Part shown: piece after piece, positions 33,491 through 41,356 of the stretch
Position numbering within the stretch: position 1 is the first letter of the stretch
Layout of the letters: each line of letters starts with the position of its first letter
Assembly (NCBI GenBank): GCA_013042995.1
Contig: JABDPB010000040.1
Coordinates: forward strand, 1-41,356
DNA from: Ignavibacteriaceae bacterium
GTDB lineage: Bacteria > Bacteroidota > Ignavibacteria > Ignavibacteriales > Ignavibacteriaceae
Reading direction: 5' to 3'
DNA length: 41,356 bases
Program-made: the position numbers and the translations under genes
Notes under the pieces: model-generated
The model's database searches: none
What the model was told of the DNA's origin: nothing
The model's input: only the letters and a program-made list of their open reading frames with translations

Positions 33491-35932
33491 TTACTCAGCC
33501 CCATTAATTTTCCAGCGAATAATCTCATCCAAATAATGATGGAATTTTGCAGGCAGGTTTTTGTACTTAGAGTATAATTTCTGTTTAACTGTCTCAAAAT
33601 CAGTTGAGTCGACATTTTTTATGTCTTTTTCTATGTTGGAAATAAAAGTAACAATTTTCACTTCCACTTTTTCCATAATTGATTTTTCATCTGTTCCGCT
33701 GATGATGGATACAGTTTTAGTCAGGTTGAAATCTGAATCGAAAAGAACTTTAAAGACAAGCCCGCGGAAATTTTCAGAAATCATTGTGCGGTTCATATTG
33801 CCAAGTTCTTTTGCGGTCTCCGTAATTGAAGAGTGTGAAAAACCTTTGATCCTTAACGATTCGAGAACGTGATCTTCAAAATTGTATTTAATTTCTTTCA
33901 CAATTTCGCCTGGGAGGTCTGATAGCTGGATTAGTTTCCTGTTCTCCGAATTGGCAAAAATAATCGCCCGCTTAATTACTGACTGCAGTTCTCGTACATT
34001 GCCTTTCCAGTTGTAATCTATTAAAGCCTGAAGTACTGCTTTTGATAAATTTATATCAAAAGATTCCTCTCTCAGGAAGTGAACTGTTAAACTTTCAATA
34101 TCTTCTTTTCTTTCTCTCAGTGGTGGAATTTCTAGTTTAAAAACATTCAAACGGTAGTATAAATCTTCCCTGAATTTTTTCTCTTTAACCAACTTCTCTA
34201 AATTTTTATTTGTTGCAGCAACTACTCGAACATTTACTTTGTGAGTATGTGAAGAGCCGACTTTTTCAATTTCTCCTGACTGCAGAACCCTAAGCAATTT
34301 TAGCTGAAAGTTCTCTGTCGTTTCACCAATTTCATCCAGAAAAATAGTCCCAGCATTAGCTGCTTCAAATCTTCCTTTTTTGTCGGCAGTTGCGCCGGTA
34401 AATGCACCGCGCACATGACCGAATAGTTCGCTTTCTAATAAATTTTCTGAAAGTGCTCCGCAGTTTACAGCTATAAAGTTATTTTGTTTTCTTCCGCTTA
34501 ATTCGTGAACAGCCTTTGCAGCAAGTTCTTTGCCGGTTCCACTTTCTCCCGAAATTAAAATGGTTGCATCCGTTGGTGCAGCTTTTTTTATAAGCTCTAT
34601 AACTTTTTTCATCACAGCCGTGCTTAAAATTAAGCCATGGAAGTTTTCAGCTTCGGACTTCGGTTCGATTTCAACTTCAGCACTGTCTTCTTTATTTTCT
34701 TTTAGTTTTTCAATATCAGCTTTAAGCAGTTTAATTTTATTTTCAAGTTCTGTTGAACCCCTGCCTCTTTTTTTAATCTCAGATTGTAGTCTAGACAGCT
34801 CACTTTCTTTTTTACCTAAAAGTGATTTTAATATTTCAGTCTCACTCAAAGCACCTTTGAGAATTTCTTTTCCTTCAATAAAGAATAAAATCATTTCTGA
34901 TAAAAGAAGCGCGAGAAACGGTAAAACAAAAAAGGAAATCGCAATCTTGAAGTGTAAAAATGAATAGAGAACAAAGCTGAATATCAACACGATTAAAGTG
35001 AAAAGTAAATACTTTAAAAATATTTTTTTACCAAATGAATTTCTGAAATAAATAAAACCCAAAATTATTATTGAAAACATAACACCTGAGAGCAGGTAAT
35101 AGTCTGAATTTATAAAACGGGTGTTGAGAAGATTATCAAGTGCAAATGCATGCAAAGCCATCCCCGGTAATTGGTTATCAAATGCAGTTTGCAATGTTGG
35201 TGCAATTTGAGAATCGCTTATGCCGATTAATACATATTTATCTTTTAATCTTTTTAATTCTTTGCTGTTTTGGTAAGCAAGTTCACTGAATTCTATAAAA
35301 GTATATTTTTCAAATTTTTCCCAAGAAGCAATAAAATTTACTGTAATTGTTTTTTGTTCAGTATTCACATCTGAAAGCTTGAAAGCAAAAGCTTTTTCTT
35401 CTATTCCGTTACTTTTTACAGAAAGAGGAATTTTGTAATCGTCATCTTTAATAAAATTTAAATGTCCAGACGGAAAATTATCATTTAACAGCTTTGGACT
35501 TGGATAGCTAAGTGAATCTGTGTAAAAATATTTTCCGCTTTCAACTATTCCCCCAGCAACTGAACTAAGAACGACTTTGCCCGATTTTTCAATTTCATTT
35601 TTTAACAGTTGATCGTAAACAGATTGTGTTACTAATCTTGAACTTAAAAATATTTCCAGCCCTGTTTTTTTTACTTCTAGTTTATTCAGCTGATTTATCA
35701 AAAGTGCATAAAAATTTCTTTTTATAGGCCATGGACCAATGCGGGCAATATCGTCTGCAGAAATATGTACTAATACGATATTTGTGTCAGGTATTTCTTC
35801 GCCTTTTATTTTAACAAACAGGTTGTTTAGCGTTTTATCAATTCCTCCTTTTATGCCGGGGAATAAAATAAGTAAGAGGTATACAACCAGTGCTGCTATT
35901 ACCTGAATAATTGTTTTTTGTTTCAGTACCAA
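33491..35932 (-). CDS. Membrane-bound CHASE2 sigma54-dependent transcription activator
   Basis: The domain order in 813 residues is: N-terminal TM (about 9-26); extracytoplasmic CHASE2 sensor (about 30-270, with DTNIVLVHISADDIARIGPWP and the closing KYVLIGISDS); three TM helices (about 279-352); a coiled coil (365-415); and an AAA+ sigma54-interaction domain with Walker A GESGTGKE (462-469), GAFTGA loop (509-514), Walker B FLDEIGE (531-537) and the PPLRERKEDI block. A helix-turn-helix-like segment (SSITETAKELGNMN, about 701-714) and roughly 95 extra helical residues end the protein. GAFTGA is intact, so it should open sigma54 promoters. Sensing an outside signal directly while bound to the membrane is unusual for this class. 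No obvious sigma54 promoter was found in the window. Confidence 0.92.
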   Translation of the reverse strand: MVLKQKTIIQVIAALVVYLLLILFPGIKGGIDKTLNNLFVKIKGEEIPDTNIVLVHISADDIARIGPWPIKRNFYALLINQLNKLEVKKTGLEIFLSSRLVTQSVYDQLLKNEIEKSGKVVLSSVAGGIVESGKYFYTDSLSYPSPKLLNDNFPSGHLNFIKDDDYKIPLSVKSNGIEEKAFAFKLSDVNTEQKTITVNFIASWEKFEKYTFIEFSELAYQNSKELKRLKDKYVLIGISDSQIAPTLQTAFDNQLPGMALHAFALDNLLNTRFINSDYYLLSGVMFSIIILGFIYFRNSFGKKIFLKYLLFTLIVLIFSFVLYSFLHFKIAISFFVLPFLALLLSEMILFFIEGKEILKGALSETEILKSLLGKKESELSRLQSEIKKRGRGSTELENKIKLLKADIEKLKENKEDSAEVEIEPKSEAENFHGLILSTAVMKKVIELIKKAAPTDATILISGESGTGKELAAKAVHELSGRKQNNFIAVNCGALSENLLESELFGHVRGAFTGATADKKGRFEAANAGTIFLDEIGETTENFQLKLLRVLQSGEIEKVGSSHTHKVNVRVVAATNKNLEKLVKEKKFREDLYYRLNVFKLEIPPLRERKEDIESLTVHFLREESFDINLSKAVLQALIDYNWKGNVRELQSVIKRAIIFANSENRKLIQLSDLPGEIVKEIKYNFEDHVLESLRIKGFSHSSITETAKELGNMNRTMISENFRGLVFKVLFDSDFNLTKTVSIISGTDEKSIMEKVEVKIVTFISNIEKDIKNVDSTDFETVKQKLYSKYKNLPAKFHHYLDEIIRWKINGAE

Positions 35933-36091
35933 GATTTTAGGGTTTAATTTTTAAAATTCTTGGACTAAATATATAAAATTGCTGTGATGATTTTAGTTGG
36001 CCTTTTTCAGCTTATCGATGATTTTATTGTAATTCAGGTTAAAAAAATTTGTAATTTTATACCCACTATTTTGTCATTTCGGGAGTAAAAA

Positions 36092-36904
36092 TTGAGACTA
36101 TTAAAATTAACGACTATTGTAATCGCTTCAGCAATTATTTTCAGTGGCTGCATTCAGATTGAAACAAAATTATTTGTTAAAAAAGATGGCAGTGGAACAA
36201 TAAAAGAAAAAGTTTTAATGAGTAAATCGTTTGTGAACATGCTTAAAGGGTTTGCTCAATCGTTTCAGGATTCTACATCAGAGGACGAATTTACATTATT
36301 TAAAGATGAAGAAATTAAAGCTGATGCAGAAAACTATGGCACAGATGTGAATTATGTTTCCCACGATTTCATATATGAAGATAATTGGGAAGGTTACACT
36401 GCAGTTTACTCATTCAGCGATGTTAGCAAAATAAAACTAACTCCTGATCCTGATGATAAAGTAGAGGTGGGAATGGAGGAAGATACAGAATCTGCTAAAG
36501 ATTATTACTACTTTAGTATTATTAAAGGAGACATTGCTGAGCTTACAATTGATCGTCCTGAAATTGAACTGAATGAAAATGAATTGGAAGATAGTGAAGA
36601 GACAAACTCTGAAGACGTTGATAATGAAATAGGCGAAGAATTTTTAGAAATGATGAATGGAATGAGCATTAAAATCAATGTGGAAGTTGATGGAAATATA
36701 TCAAATACAAATGCTAGCTATGTTGATGGTTCAGAGATTACCTTATTTCAGATGAATTTTAGTGAAATGATGAAGAATAAAGATGACTTTAAAGAATTTA
36801 CCAACAAACAACCCGGTAGCTTGGAAGAGATGAAAGAATTCCTTCAAAAGTTTCCTTCTATGAAAATTGAAATTGAAAAGCCCGTAAAAATTAAATTCAA
36901 TTAA
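36092..36904 (+). CDS. Lipoprotein of unknown function
   Basis: The start is a TTG at 36092. A GGGAG ribosome binding site sits six bases upstream, an in-frame TAA lies just before it, and the next in-frame ATG would delete the signal peptide. The product (270 residues) has the lipobox IFSGC (Cys19) followed by IQIETKLFVKKDGSGTIKEKVLMS. This 'x-DGSG-x' strand pair occurs in several exported lipoprotein families (LppM-like; tentative). The central part is very acidic (ENELEDSEETNSEDVDNEIGEE), and the C-terminus is helical, then KIEIEKPVKIKFN. It is cotranscribed with the DUF4920-like gene 23 bases downstream and divergent from the sigma54 activator gene. Confidence 0.7.
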   Translation: MRLLKLTTIVIASAIIFSGCIQIETKLFVKKDGSGTIKEKVLMSKSFVNMLKGFAQSFQDSTSEDEFTLFKDEEIKADAENYGTDVNYVSHDFIYEDNWEGYTAVYSFSDVSKIKLTPDPDDKVEVGMEEDTESAKDYYYFSIIKGDIAELTIDRPEIELNENELEDSEETNSEDVDNEIGEEFLEMMNGMSIKINVEVDGNISNTNASYVDGSEITLFQMNFSEMMKNKDDFKEFTNKQPGSLEEMKEFLQKFPSMKIEIEKPVKIKFN

Positions 36905-36927
36905 TCAAAAAAAACAGTGGAGAAAAA

Positions 36928-37416
36928 ATGAAAACTATTCTATTTGCAATCTTATTTTTTGCTGCAATGCTCTATGCACAAACCGATGAAAGTAAATTAG
37001 GAAATGAATTAACATTAACAGAAAAAACAAAAATATCCGATATAATTTCTGATCCCGAAAGCTATATAGATCAAGTGGTGCTTGTTGAGGGCGAAGTTTT
37101 AGAAGTTTGCCCCCAAATGGGATGCTGGATGGAACTTAAATCCGATTCACAAAACGAAGATGCTGTAGAAGTAGAAAAAATAAAAGTGAAAGTGAAAGAC
37201 GGAGATATTATTTTCCCGATGGAAGCAGTTGGACATAACGCTCTTGTTGAAGGAAAGGTTTATAAAATAGAACTAACACAGGAAGAAGCTGTTGGATATT
37301 ATGAACATATTGCAGAAGAATCGGGAAAAGATTTTGATCCTGCTTCAGTAACCGGACCTGTTACTTTGTACCAGATTAAAGGTCTGGGGGCTGAAATTCA
37401 TCCAAAAGATGGATAG
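36928..37416 (+). CDS. DUF4920-like exported protein
   Basis: A signal peptide ends at MLYAQ. The 162-residue product has an OB-fold-like core (VVLVEGEVLEVCPQMGCWMEL ... IKVKVKDGDIIFP ... ALVEGKVYKIEL) with the motif C61-x4-C66-W-M that marks DUF4920 proteins. The C-P-x-M-G-C-W-M cluster could hold a metal such as copper; this is inference only. A TGGAG ribosome binding site precedes the ATG. It is the last gene of a two-gene operon with the acidic lipoprotein, closed by a strong bidirectional terminator. Confidence 0.85.
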   Translation: MKTILFAILFFAAMLYAQTDESKLGNELTLTEKTKISDIISDPESYIDQVVLVEGEVLEVCPQMGCWMELKSDSQNEDAVEVEKIKVKVKDGDIIFPMEAVGHNALVEGKVYKIELTQEEAVGYYEHIAEESGKDFDPASVTGPVTLYQIKGLGAEIHPKDG

Positions 37417-37433
37417 AAAATTTAGTGGTAAAG

Positions 37434-37469
37434 AAAAAAGCCGTCCTTTTTTAAGGGACGGCTTTTTTT
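37434..37469 (+). terminator. Bidirectional rho-independent terminator
   Basis: GCCGTCC (37440-37446) pairs with GGACGGC (37456-37462) around a 9-base loop, flanked by six A residues before and seven T residues after. The A/T tracts make it work on both strands, serving the DUF4920-like gene and the convergent cytochrome gene. Confidence 0.95.
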
Positions 37470-37495
37470 ATAAGGAGGCTATGAAAACCAAATTA

Positions 37496-38926
37496 TTACT
37501 TCAACAAAGTCATTTTCTTTGTGTCTGTGAAATTACCTGCGGTCATTTTATATAAATAAATACCACTTGGTAAGCCTGCTGCACTAAATGATAAGTTATG
37601 ATTGCCTGCAGGCATGTTTTCTTCGATGAGAGTCTCAACTATTTCACCAGTGATTGTATAAATGGTAATTTTTATTTGAGAAGCTTCAGGAATTGAAAAG
37701 TTTATAGTTGTACTTGGATTAAAAGGATTAGGATAATTTTGTTCTAATTGAAATTCAGAAGGAATAGTCTCATTTATTCCAACATCATTAATTCCATTAG
37801 TATGAATACCCATTGCATATCCTGAAGCCCAAGTAACGTCCTCAGTTGTATGGCAACGTAAACAAACAAAGTCTAGAGTAACTTGTGCAAGTCCATTACC
37901 ATCAAGGACTACCAAATTTGTGGACGTATCAAACATTGCTGTGTAATCAACAGCACTCGTATTTATACCCATTATATGCGTTTTAACATCCCCTCTTCTG
38001 CCATTACCAACAACCATTCCTACAGCAGATTTGCTAGCAGGAGGCATATGGCAATCAACACAATCTATATTTTTGGGTTGGCCGTTAAGAAGAATTTCCA
38101 TACCGGAATGGCAATCCTGACAGGTCATTTTAATTCCTTCCTCTGGTGTAGCATCGGGGTATCTTAAAGGAACGTGAGAATCATGGCATGAGGCACAGGT
38201 TAAATCGGGCATGTTTCCGTCACCGTGTTTAGATGCTCTCATTTCATTAATCTGTTCGTGATGTCTAATATATCCACCACTTGATGGAATTGCATTTGTG
38301 ATTCCTCCGCGTTGATGACAATCACCACAGCGTGTTATTTCAAGATCTGTACCAGTTATAGGTGGTGAAACAGAAGGATTTGAAGCATGATCACTGCCTG
38401 GACCATGACAACCTTCACATCTAATACCTGGCTCACTAAAAGTACCTAAACTATCAGCTGGTACGCCATTCCAGGAACCAACTTCACTTGGACCTGTAGT
38501 ATGGCATTTAAAGCAACCATAATTGTATTTTTTGTCTTCACCAAAATGATAAGGAACCCAACCTTGAGTTTCAAGATTGTATTGTACTTCTTGAGTAGCG
38601 GTAAAGACTCGTCCATCTGGTTTTACAAATCTAGCTTTCCAACCATAACCACCAATCATCCAGCTATAATCTCCCCAGGAAGTTCCTGGAGGAGGATCTG
38701 GAACACCAGGGCTTGTATTTGGAGGGAAAGTTGGTGGTCCGCCAGTAACTTCATTAAGCTTGTATGGGTGACCAGAGGTCATATATTCAGTCCATATGTT
38801 GTACCCTGTATTTGGATTAACATTGTTGTGGCAATTCATACATTGATCTGAACCAACGTAAGTTTGTGGAAATACTAATATTCCGCCCACAATGAGAACT
38901 AAAATAATATGTAACAGTTTTTTCAT
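37496..38926 (-). CDS. T9SS-tagged octaheme c-type cytochrome
   Basis: A signal peptide is followed by eight CxxCH haem-binding motifs: CMNCH, CFKCH, CEGCH, CGDCH, CASCH, CQDCH, CVDCH and CLRCH. Scattered extra histidines (HHEQ, SKHGDG, DSHVPL, THIMG) can serve as distal ligands. The spacing and the GPGSDHA block after CEGCH resemble cytochrome c554/multihaem family proteins that carry electrons. The last 80 residues are a T9SS type A sorting domain (LEQNYPNPFNP ... SGIYLYKMTAGNF ... KKMTLLK), so the haem protein is predicted on the cell surface or outside. AGGAGAAAT precedes the ATG. The sequence does not show whether it is an enzyme or an electron carrier. It is a single gene with no haem-maturation genes beside it. 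Confidence 0.93.
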   Translation of the reverse strand: MKKLLHIILVLIVGGILVFPQTYVGSDQCMNCHNNVNPNTGYNIWTEYMTSGHPYKLNEVTGGPPTFPPNTSPGVPDPPPGTSWGDYSWMIGGYGWKARFVKPDGRVFTATQEVQYNLETQGWVPYHFGEDKKYNYGCFKCHTTGPSEVGSWNGVPADSLGTFSEPGIRCEGCHGPGSDHASNPSVSPPITGTDLEITRCGDCHQRGGITNAIPSSGGYIRHHEQINEMRASKHGDGNMPDLTCASCHDSHVPLRYPDATPEEGIKMTCQDCHSGMEILLNGQPKNIDCVDCHMPPASKSAVGMVVGNGRRGDVKTHIMGINTSAVDYTAMFDTSTNLVVLDGNGLAQVTLDFVCLRCHTTEDVTWASGYAMGIHTNGINDVGINETIPSEFQLEQNYPNPFNPSTTINFSIPEASQIKITIYTITGEIVETLIEENMPAGNHNLSFSAAGLPSGIYLYKMTAGNFTDTKKMTLLK

Positions 38927-39094
38927 TATTTCTCCTAATATTTTTTGAGAAATGGAATTTACTCACTCAAAAATTAGTATTATTTGCTATTAGTGTAAAA
39001 TTAAGAATGATGAAATGTTTTTCATATTTCAGCATTTTTGTTGTGTACAAGAGCTCATTTTCCTTTATTTGATAAGAAAAAATAAGTTTTACTG

Positions 39095-39766
39095 ATGGAA
39101 ATATTAATTGCAGAAGATGAACATCAAATTGCAGATCCTTTGAGGAAGCATTTTCTTGAAGAGGGACATCATGCTATGGTTGCTTCTGATGGACAACAGG
39201 CTTTGGAATTACTAGCAAAAGTACAATTTGATGTTATCATTCTAGACTGGAAAATGCCGAAAGTCAGTGGGTTTGAAGTATGCAAAAAAATAAGAGAAAA
39301 CGGAGACCAAACACCCATATTGCTTTTGACAGCACTTACAGATGTATCTAACAAAATAGATGCTTTGAATGCAGGGGCAGATGACTATATCACAAAGCCT
39401 TTTTCTTTCGATGAACTTTACGCACGTGTTAAAGCTATTAAAAGAAGGTTTAATGTTGAAAGAGAAGTTTTGGAGTATGACAACATTACACTCAACTTAA
39501 TTAAAAGAAGTGTTGAACTACACTCTGGGAATGCAATAAACCTCACAGAAAAAGAGTTTGATTTATTAAAATATTTTATTTTGAATAAAGGTTCTATTTT
39601 AGATAAGGAACAATTGTGTAAAAACGTTTGGGGACTCGGATTCACACCTAAAACAAATATCTGCGAAGTGACCGTAAAAAATCTTCGAAAAAAATTAGAA
39701 GAAATTTCTGGCAAAAAATATATAAACACTATTTATGGCGAAGGTTATATTTTAATTGATGATTAA
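39095..39766 (+). CDS. OmpR-family response regulator
   Basis: The receiver domain shows the acidic pair in AEDE (residues 7-9), the phospho-acceptor Asp51 in VIILDWKMPKVSG, the conserved Thr in LLLTALTD, and the Lys in YITKPFSFDELYAR. The C-terminal winged helix is of OmpR/PhoB type (INLTEKEFDLLKYF, then EVTVKNLRKKLEE and TIYGEGYIL). It is a DNA-binding regulator phosphorylated by the kinase encoded next: the two frames overlap by eight bases, so they are translationally coupled. No clear ribosome binding site precedes its ATG. The targets are unknown; the divergent cytochrome gene 168 bases away is a natural candidate by position. Confidence 0.95.
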   Translation: MEILIAEDEHQIADPLRKHFLEEGHHAMVASDGQQALELLAKVQFDVIILDWKMPKVSGFEVCKKIRENGDQTPILLLTALTDVSNKIDALNAGADDYITKPFSFDELYARVKAIKRRFNVEREVLEYDNITLNLIKRSVELHSGNAINLTEKEFDLLKYFILNKGSILDKEQLCKNVWGLGFTPKTNICEVTVKNLRKKLEEISGKKYINTIYGEGYILIDD

Positions 39767-41165
39767 ACTGAAGAAACCCTTTCTAACAGATACTGTTAAA
39801 CGATTTGTTTTTTGGAACGCACTCATCTTTTTAGCTATTCTTATTCTCTTTAATATATTTTTGTTTGTTGTTATCAATTTCATTCTACACGAAAGTATTG
39901 ACATACGACTTAAGCATGAAATTGAAAATGTAGTTGCTTCACTCGAAATTACTGATAGTGCAATAACTATCATTGATTTTTCAGAATTCAATGAGCCTGA
40001 TCTTTCCGATATAACTGAAACGCCGTACTTTTTGCAGATTTATGATGAATCCGGCGAAGTTTTAATAAGTAGTAAAAACATAGAATTGTATAGAACAATT
40101 CCGATTGATACATTATTTCTTGTTGATGATTATACATTTTTGGATTTTGAATTTGGAAATGATGATTTAAGAATTGGTTACTTTCCTCTATATGATTCTG
40201 CAGGAACTAAAGCGGCTACTCTTCAGATTGCAACATTTGAAAAACAATTTAAATCAATTTTTTCTAATCTTATTATTTTCAACCTTTTCAGCATACCTGT
40301 AATAATTTTAATAATTGTTATTGCAAGTATCATTCTTGCTAAGAAAAGTTTTTCACCTATCAATAAAATCATTTCTATTGCGGATAACATTTCGGCAAAA
40401 AATCTTGAAGAAAGAATTGAATACAAAGCAAAGTCAAACGATGAACTGGGAAGACTAAGAGACACTTTAAATAAGTTGTTCGAACGAATTGAAACTTACA
40501 TCGATCAGCTTTCACAATTTACAGATCACGCATCGCATCAATTAATGAATCCGCTTACAGCAATTAAAGCTGAGCTTGAATATATTCTTAAGAGAAAACG
40601 AACTGAAAAAGAATACGAAGAAACATTAAACAAACTGCTGCTTCAAACGGATCGGATGATTAAAATTGTAAAAACCTTGCTGATAATTTCAAAACAGGAA
40701 CGAAAAGATAAAAAGAATCAACAAATATTTAATCTAACAAATTTGATAAAAGAAAAAGTAAAGCCTGAATTTGTAAAATACGATGTGAATTATTCGCTTG
40801 AGGAAGGAATTTATTTAAAGGGCGACTCTGATAAATTCTTTATTGCTATAGTAAACCTAATTGATAACGCACTTAAATATTCTGATAATTCACCTGTAGA
40901 TGTAAGTATATCCATAGGCGATGATGCTACAGTTGTTAAAATATCAGATACTGGCATCGGAATATCAGACACTGAAAAATTAAAAGTTTTCGACAGGTTT
41001 TACCGTACAGAAAATTCTGAGAGACTCGGTATCGGTGGATATGGACTGGGTTTGAGTCTTGCACAATCAATTGTTGAAGATATGGGGAGCAGAATCTTAA
41101 TTTTTGATAATAATCCGAAAGGAACAGTAATCACAATAGAACTTCAAATTATTACGCTTGACTAA
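39759..41165 (+). CDS. Sensor histidine kinase, partner of the OmpR-type regulator
   Basis: The start is taken at ATG 39759, inside the end of the regulator gene (a TTG one codon earlier is possible). The 468 residues have TM1 (about 17-44), a 125-residue extracytoplasmic sensor, TM2 (about 172-195), HAMP, HisKA and HATPase_c. The N box is NLIDNALKYSD, G1 is DTGIGI, the F box is FDRFYRTE and G2 is GGYGLGLSLAQ. The phospho-accepting His260 sits in DHASHQLMNPLTAI: the acidic residue that normally follows the His is Gln here, which may affect phosphatase or kinase activity. The ligand is unknown. Confidence 0.95.
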   Translation: MIKLKKPFLTDTVKRFVFWNALIFLAILILFNIFLFVVINFILHESIDIRLKHEIENVVASLEITDSAITIIDFSEFNEPDLSDITETPYFLQIYDESGEVLISSKNIELYRTIPIDTLFLVDDYTFLDFEFGNDDLRIGYFPLYDSAGTKAATLQIATFEKQFKSIFSNLIIFNLFSIPVIILIIVIASIILAKKSFSPINKIISIADNISAKNLEERIEYKAKSNDELGRLRDTLNKLFERIETYIDQLSQFTDHASHQLMNPLTAIKAELEYILKRKRTEKEYEETLNKLLLQTDRMIKIVKTLLIISKQERKDKKNQQIFNLTNLIKEKVKPEFVKYDVNYSLEEGIYLKGDSDKFFIAIVNLIDNALKYSDNSPVDVSISIGDDATVVKISDTGIGISDTEKLKVFDRFYRTENSERLGIGGYGLGLSLAQSIVEDMGSRILIFDNNPKGTVITIELQIITLD

Positions 41166-41232
41166 ATAATACGTACGTCTCATTTTTACCATTCAATGTT
41201 AAGACCCTTATTGTTAAATTTGTAATCCAATT

Positions 41233-41356
41233 ATGGACGAAAACAAAATTGAAAAACAGACATTTACTTATCCTCTTCTCTTCAAGCTGCTATTTAAATA
41301 TGGTAACGCGGTTGCCTCATTATTTTTAGTGATATATTCAGTACCATTGGTTATCC
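41233..41356 (+). CDS. Start of a gene cut by the window end
   Basis: An open frame begins at ATG 41233 and runs off the end (MDENKIEKQTFTYPLLFKLLF...). The 41 visible residues include a hydrophobic stretch (NAVASLFLVIYSVPLVI) that looks like a first transmembrane helix after a short polar, basic N-terminus. No typical ribosome binding site is clear (TTGTAATCCAATT precedes it). It may be an integral membrane protein; no family can be named from this much sequence. Confidence 0.45.
   Translation, partial: MDENKIEKQTFTYPLLFKLLFKYGNAVASLFLVIYSVPLVI

Noticed and set aside
34530-34967. Plus-strand 145-codon frame opposite the sigma54 activator
   Set aside because: Shadow of the activator's coding strand; Ser/Phe/Leu-rich and without a ribosome binding site.
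35995-36025. Possible sigma54 promoter (GG ... GC) upstream of the lipoprotein gene at 36092
   Set aside because: The GG and GC pairs are nine bases apart instead of the required ten, and the flanking bases do not fit.

Overview
The window is AT-rich and reads as a chromosomal segment of a Bacteroidota/Chlorobiota-group bacterium, most likely an Ignavibacteria-type organism. This is an inference. The basis is two proteins ending in type IX secretion (T9SS) sorting domains of the 'LEQNYPNPFNP' kind (3684-6011 and 37496-38926), many lipoproteins with short lipoboxes, a monomeric isocitrate dehydrogenase, a one-chain pyruvate:ferredoxin oxidoreductase, and a CHASE2-sigma54 activator. No rRNA, tRNA, CRISPR array, IS element or phage gene was recognised.

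Region 1 (1-14.45 kb) is an accessory-looking envelope region. Nearly every protein has a signal peptide or lipobox. It holds a 5'-cut TPR protein, a three-gene minus-strand operon of small exported proteins, a T9SS-exported 5'-nucleotidase, three paralogues of an unrecognised exported family with glycine-rich C-terminal hydrophobic segments, a rearranged cluster of small outer-membrane barrel and lipoprotein genes, a metzincin lipoprotein, a zinc-ribbon/YwqK-repeat membrane protein, and a tyrosine-phosphatase-like lipoprotein. The cluster at 7.7-10.0 kb shows a frameshifted barrel gene, a truncated lipoprotein copy that has lost its lipobox cysteine, a complete divergent barrel gene, and the orphan 3' tail of another barrel gene. 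Together these record a tandem duplication followed by replacement. This is the most novel-looking part of the window.

Region 2 (14.45-26.2 kb) is mostly housekeeping and envelope maintenance: PIN-PhoH ATPase, a CNNM/DUF21-CBS protein, monomeric isocitrate dehydrogenase, a zinc-ribbon/DUF2007/DUF2569-like membrane protein, a DUF481-like barrel, an M48 lipoprotein protease, YchF, an M14 carboxypeptidase lipoprotein, an MscS channel and a small two-helix membrane protein.

Region 3 (26.5-41.36 kb) carries energy metabolism and signalling. The pyruvate:ferredoxin oxidoreductase is followed by a dihydroorotate-dehydrogenase-like protein and an 18-bp RNA hairpin. Then come a membrane metallophosphoesterase, an exported barrel-like protein, a membrane-bound CHASE2-sigma54 activator, a lipoprotein plus a DUF4920-like protein, a T9SS-tagged octaheme c-type cytochrome, an OmpR-type response regulator with its overlapping histidine kinase, and the start of one more gene cut by the window end.

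No complete new defence or mobile system is evident. The best candidates for undescribed biology are the three-member glycine-rich family, the remodelled barrel/lipoprotein cassette, and the cell-surface octaheme cytochrome.
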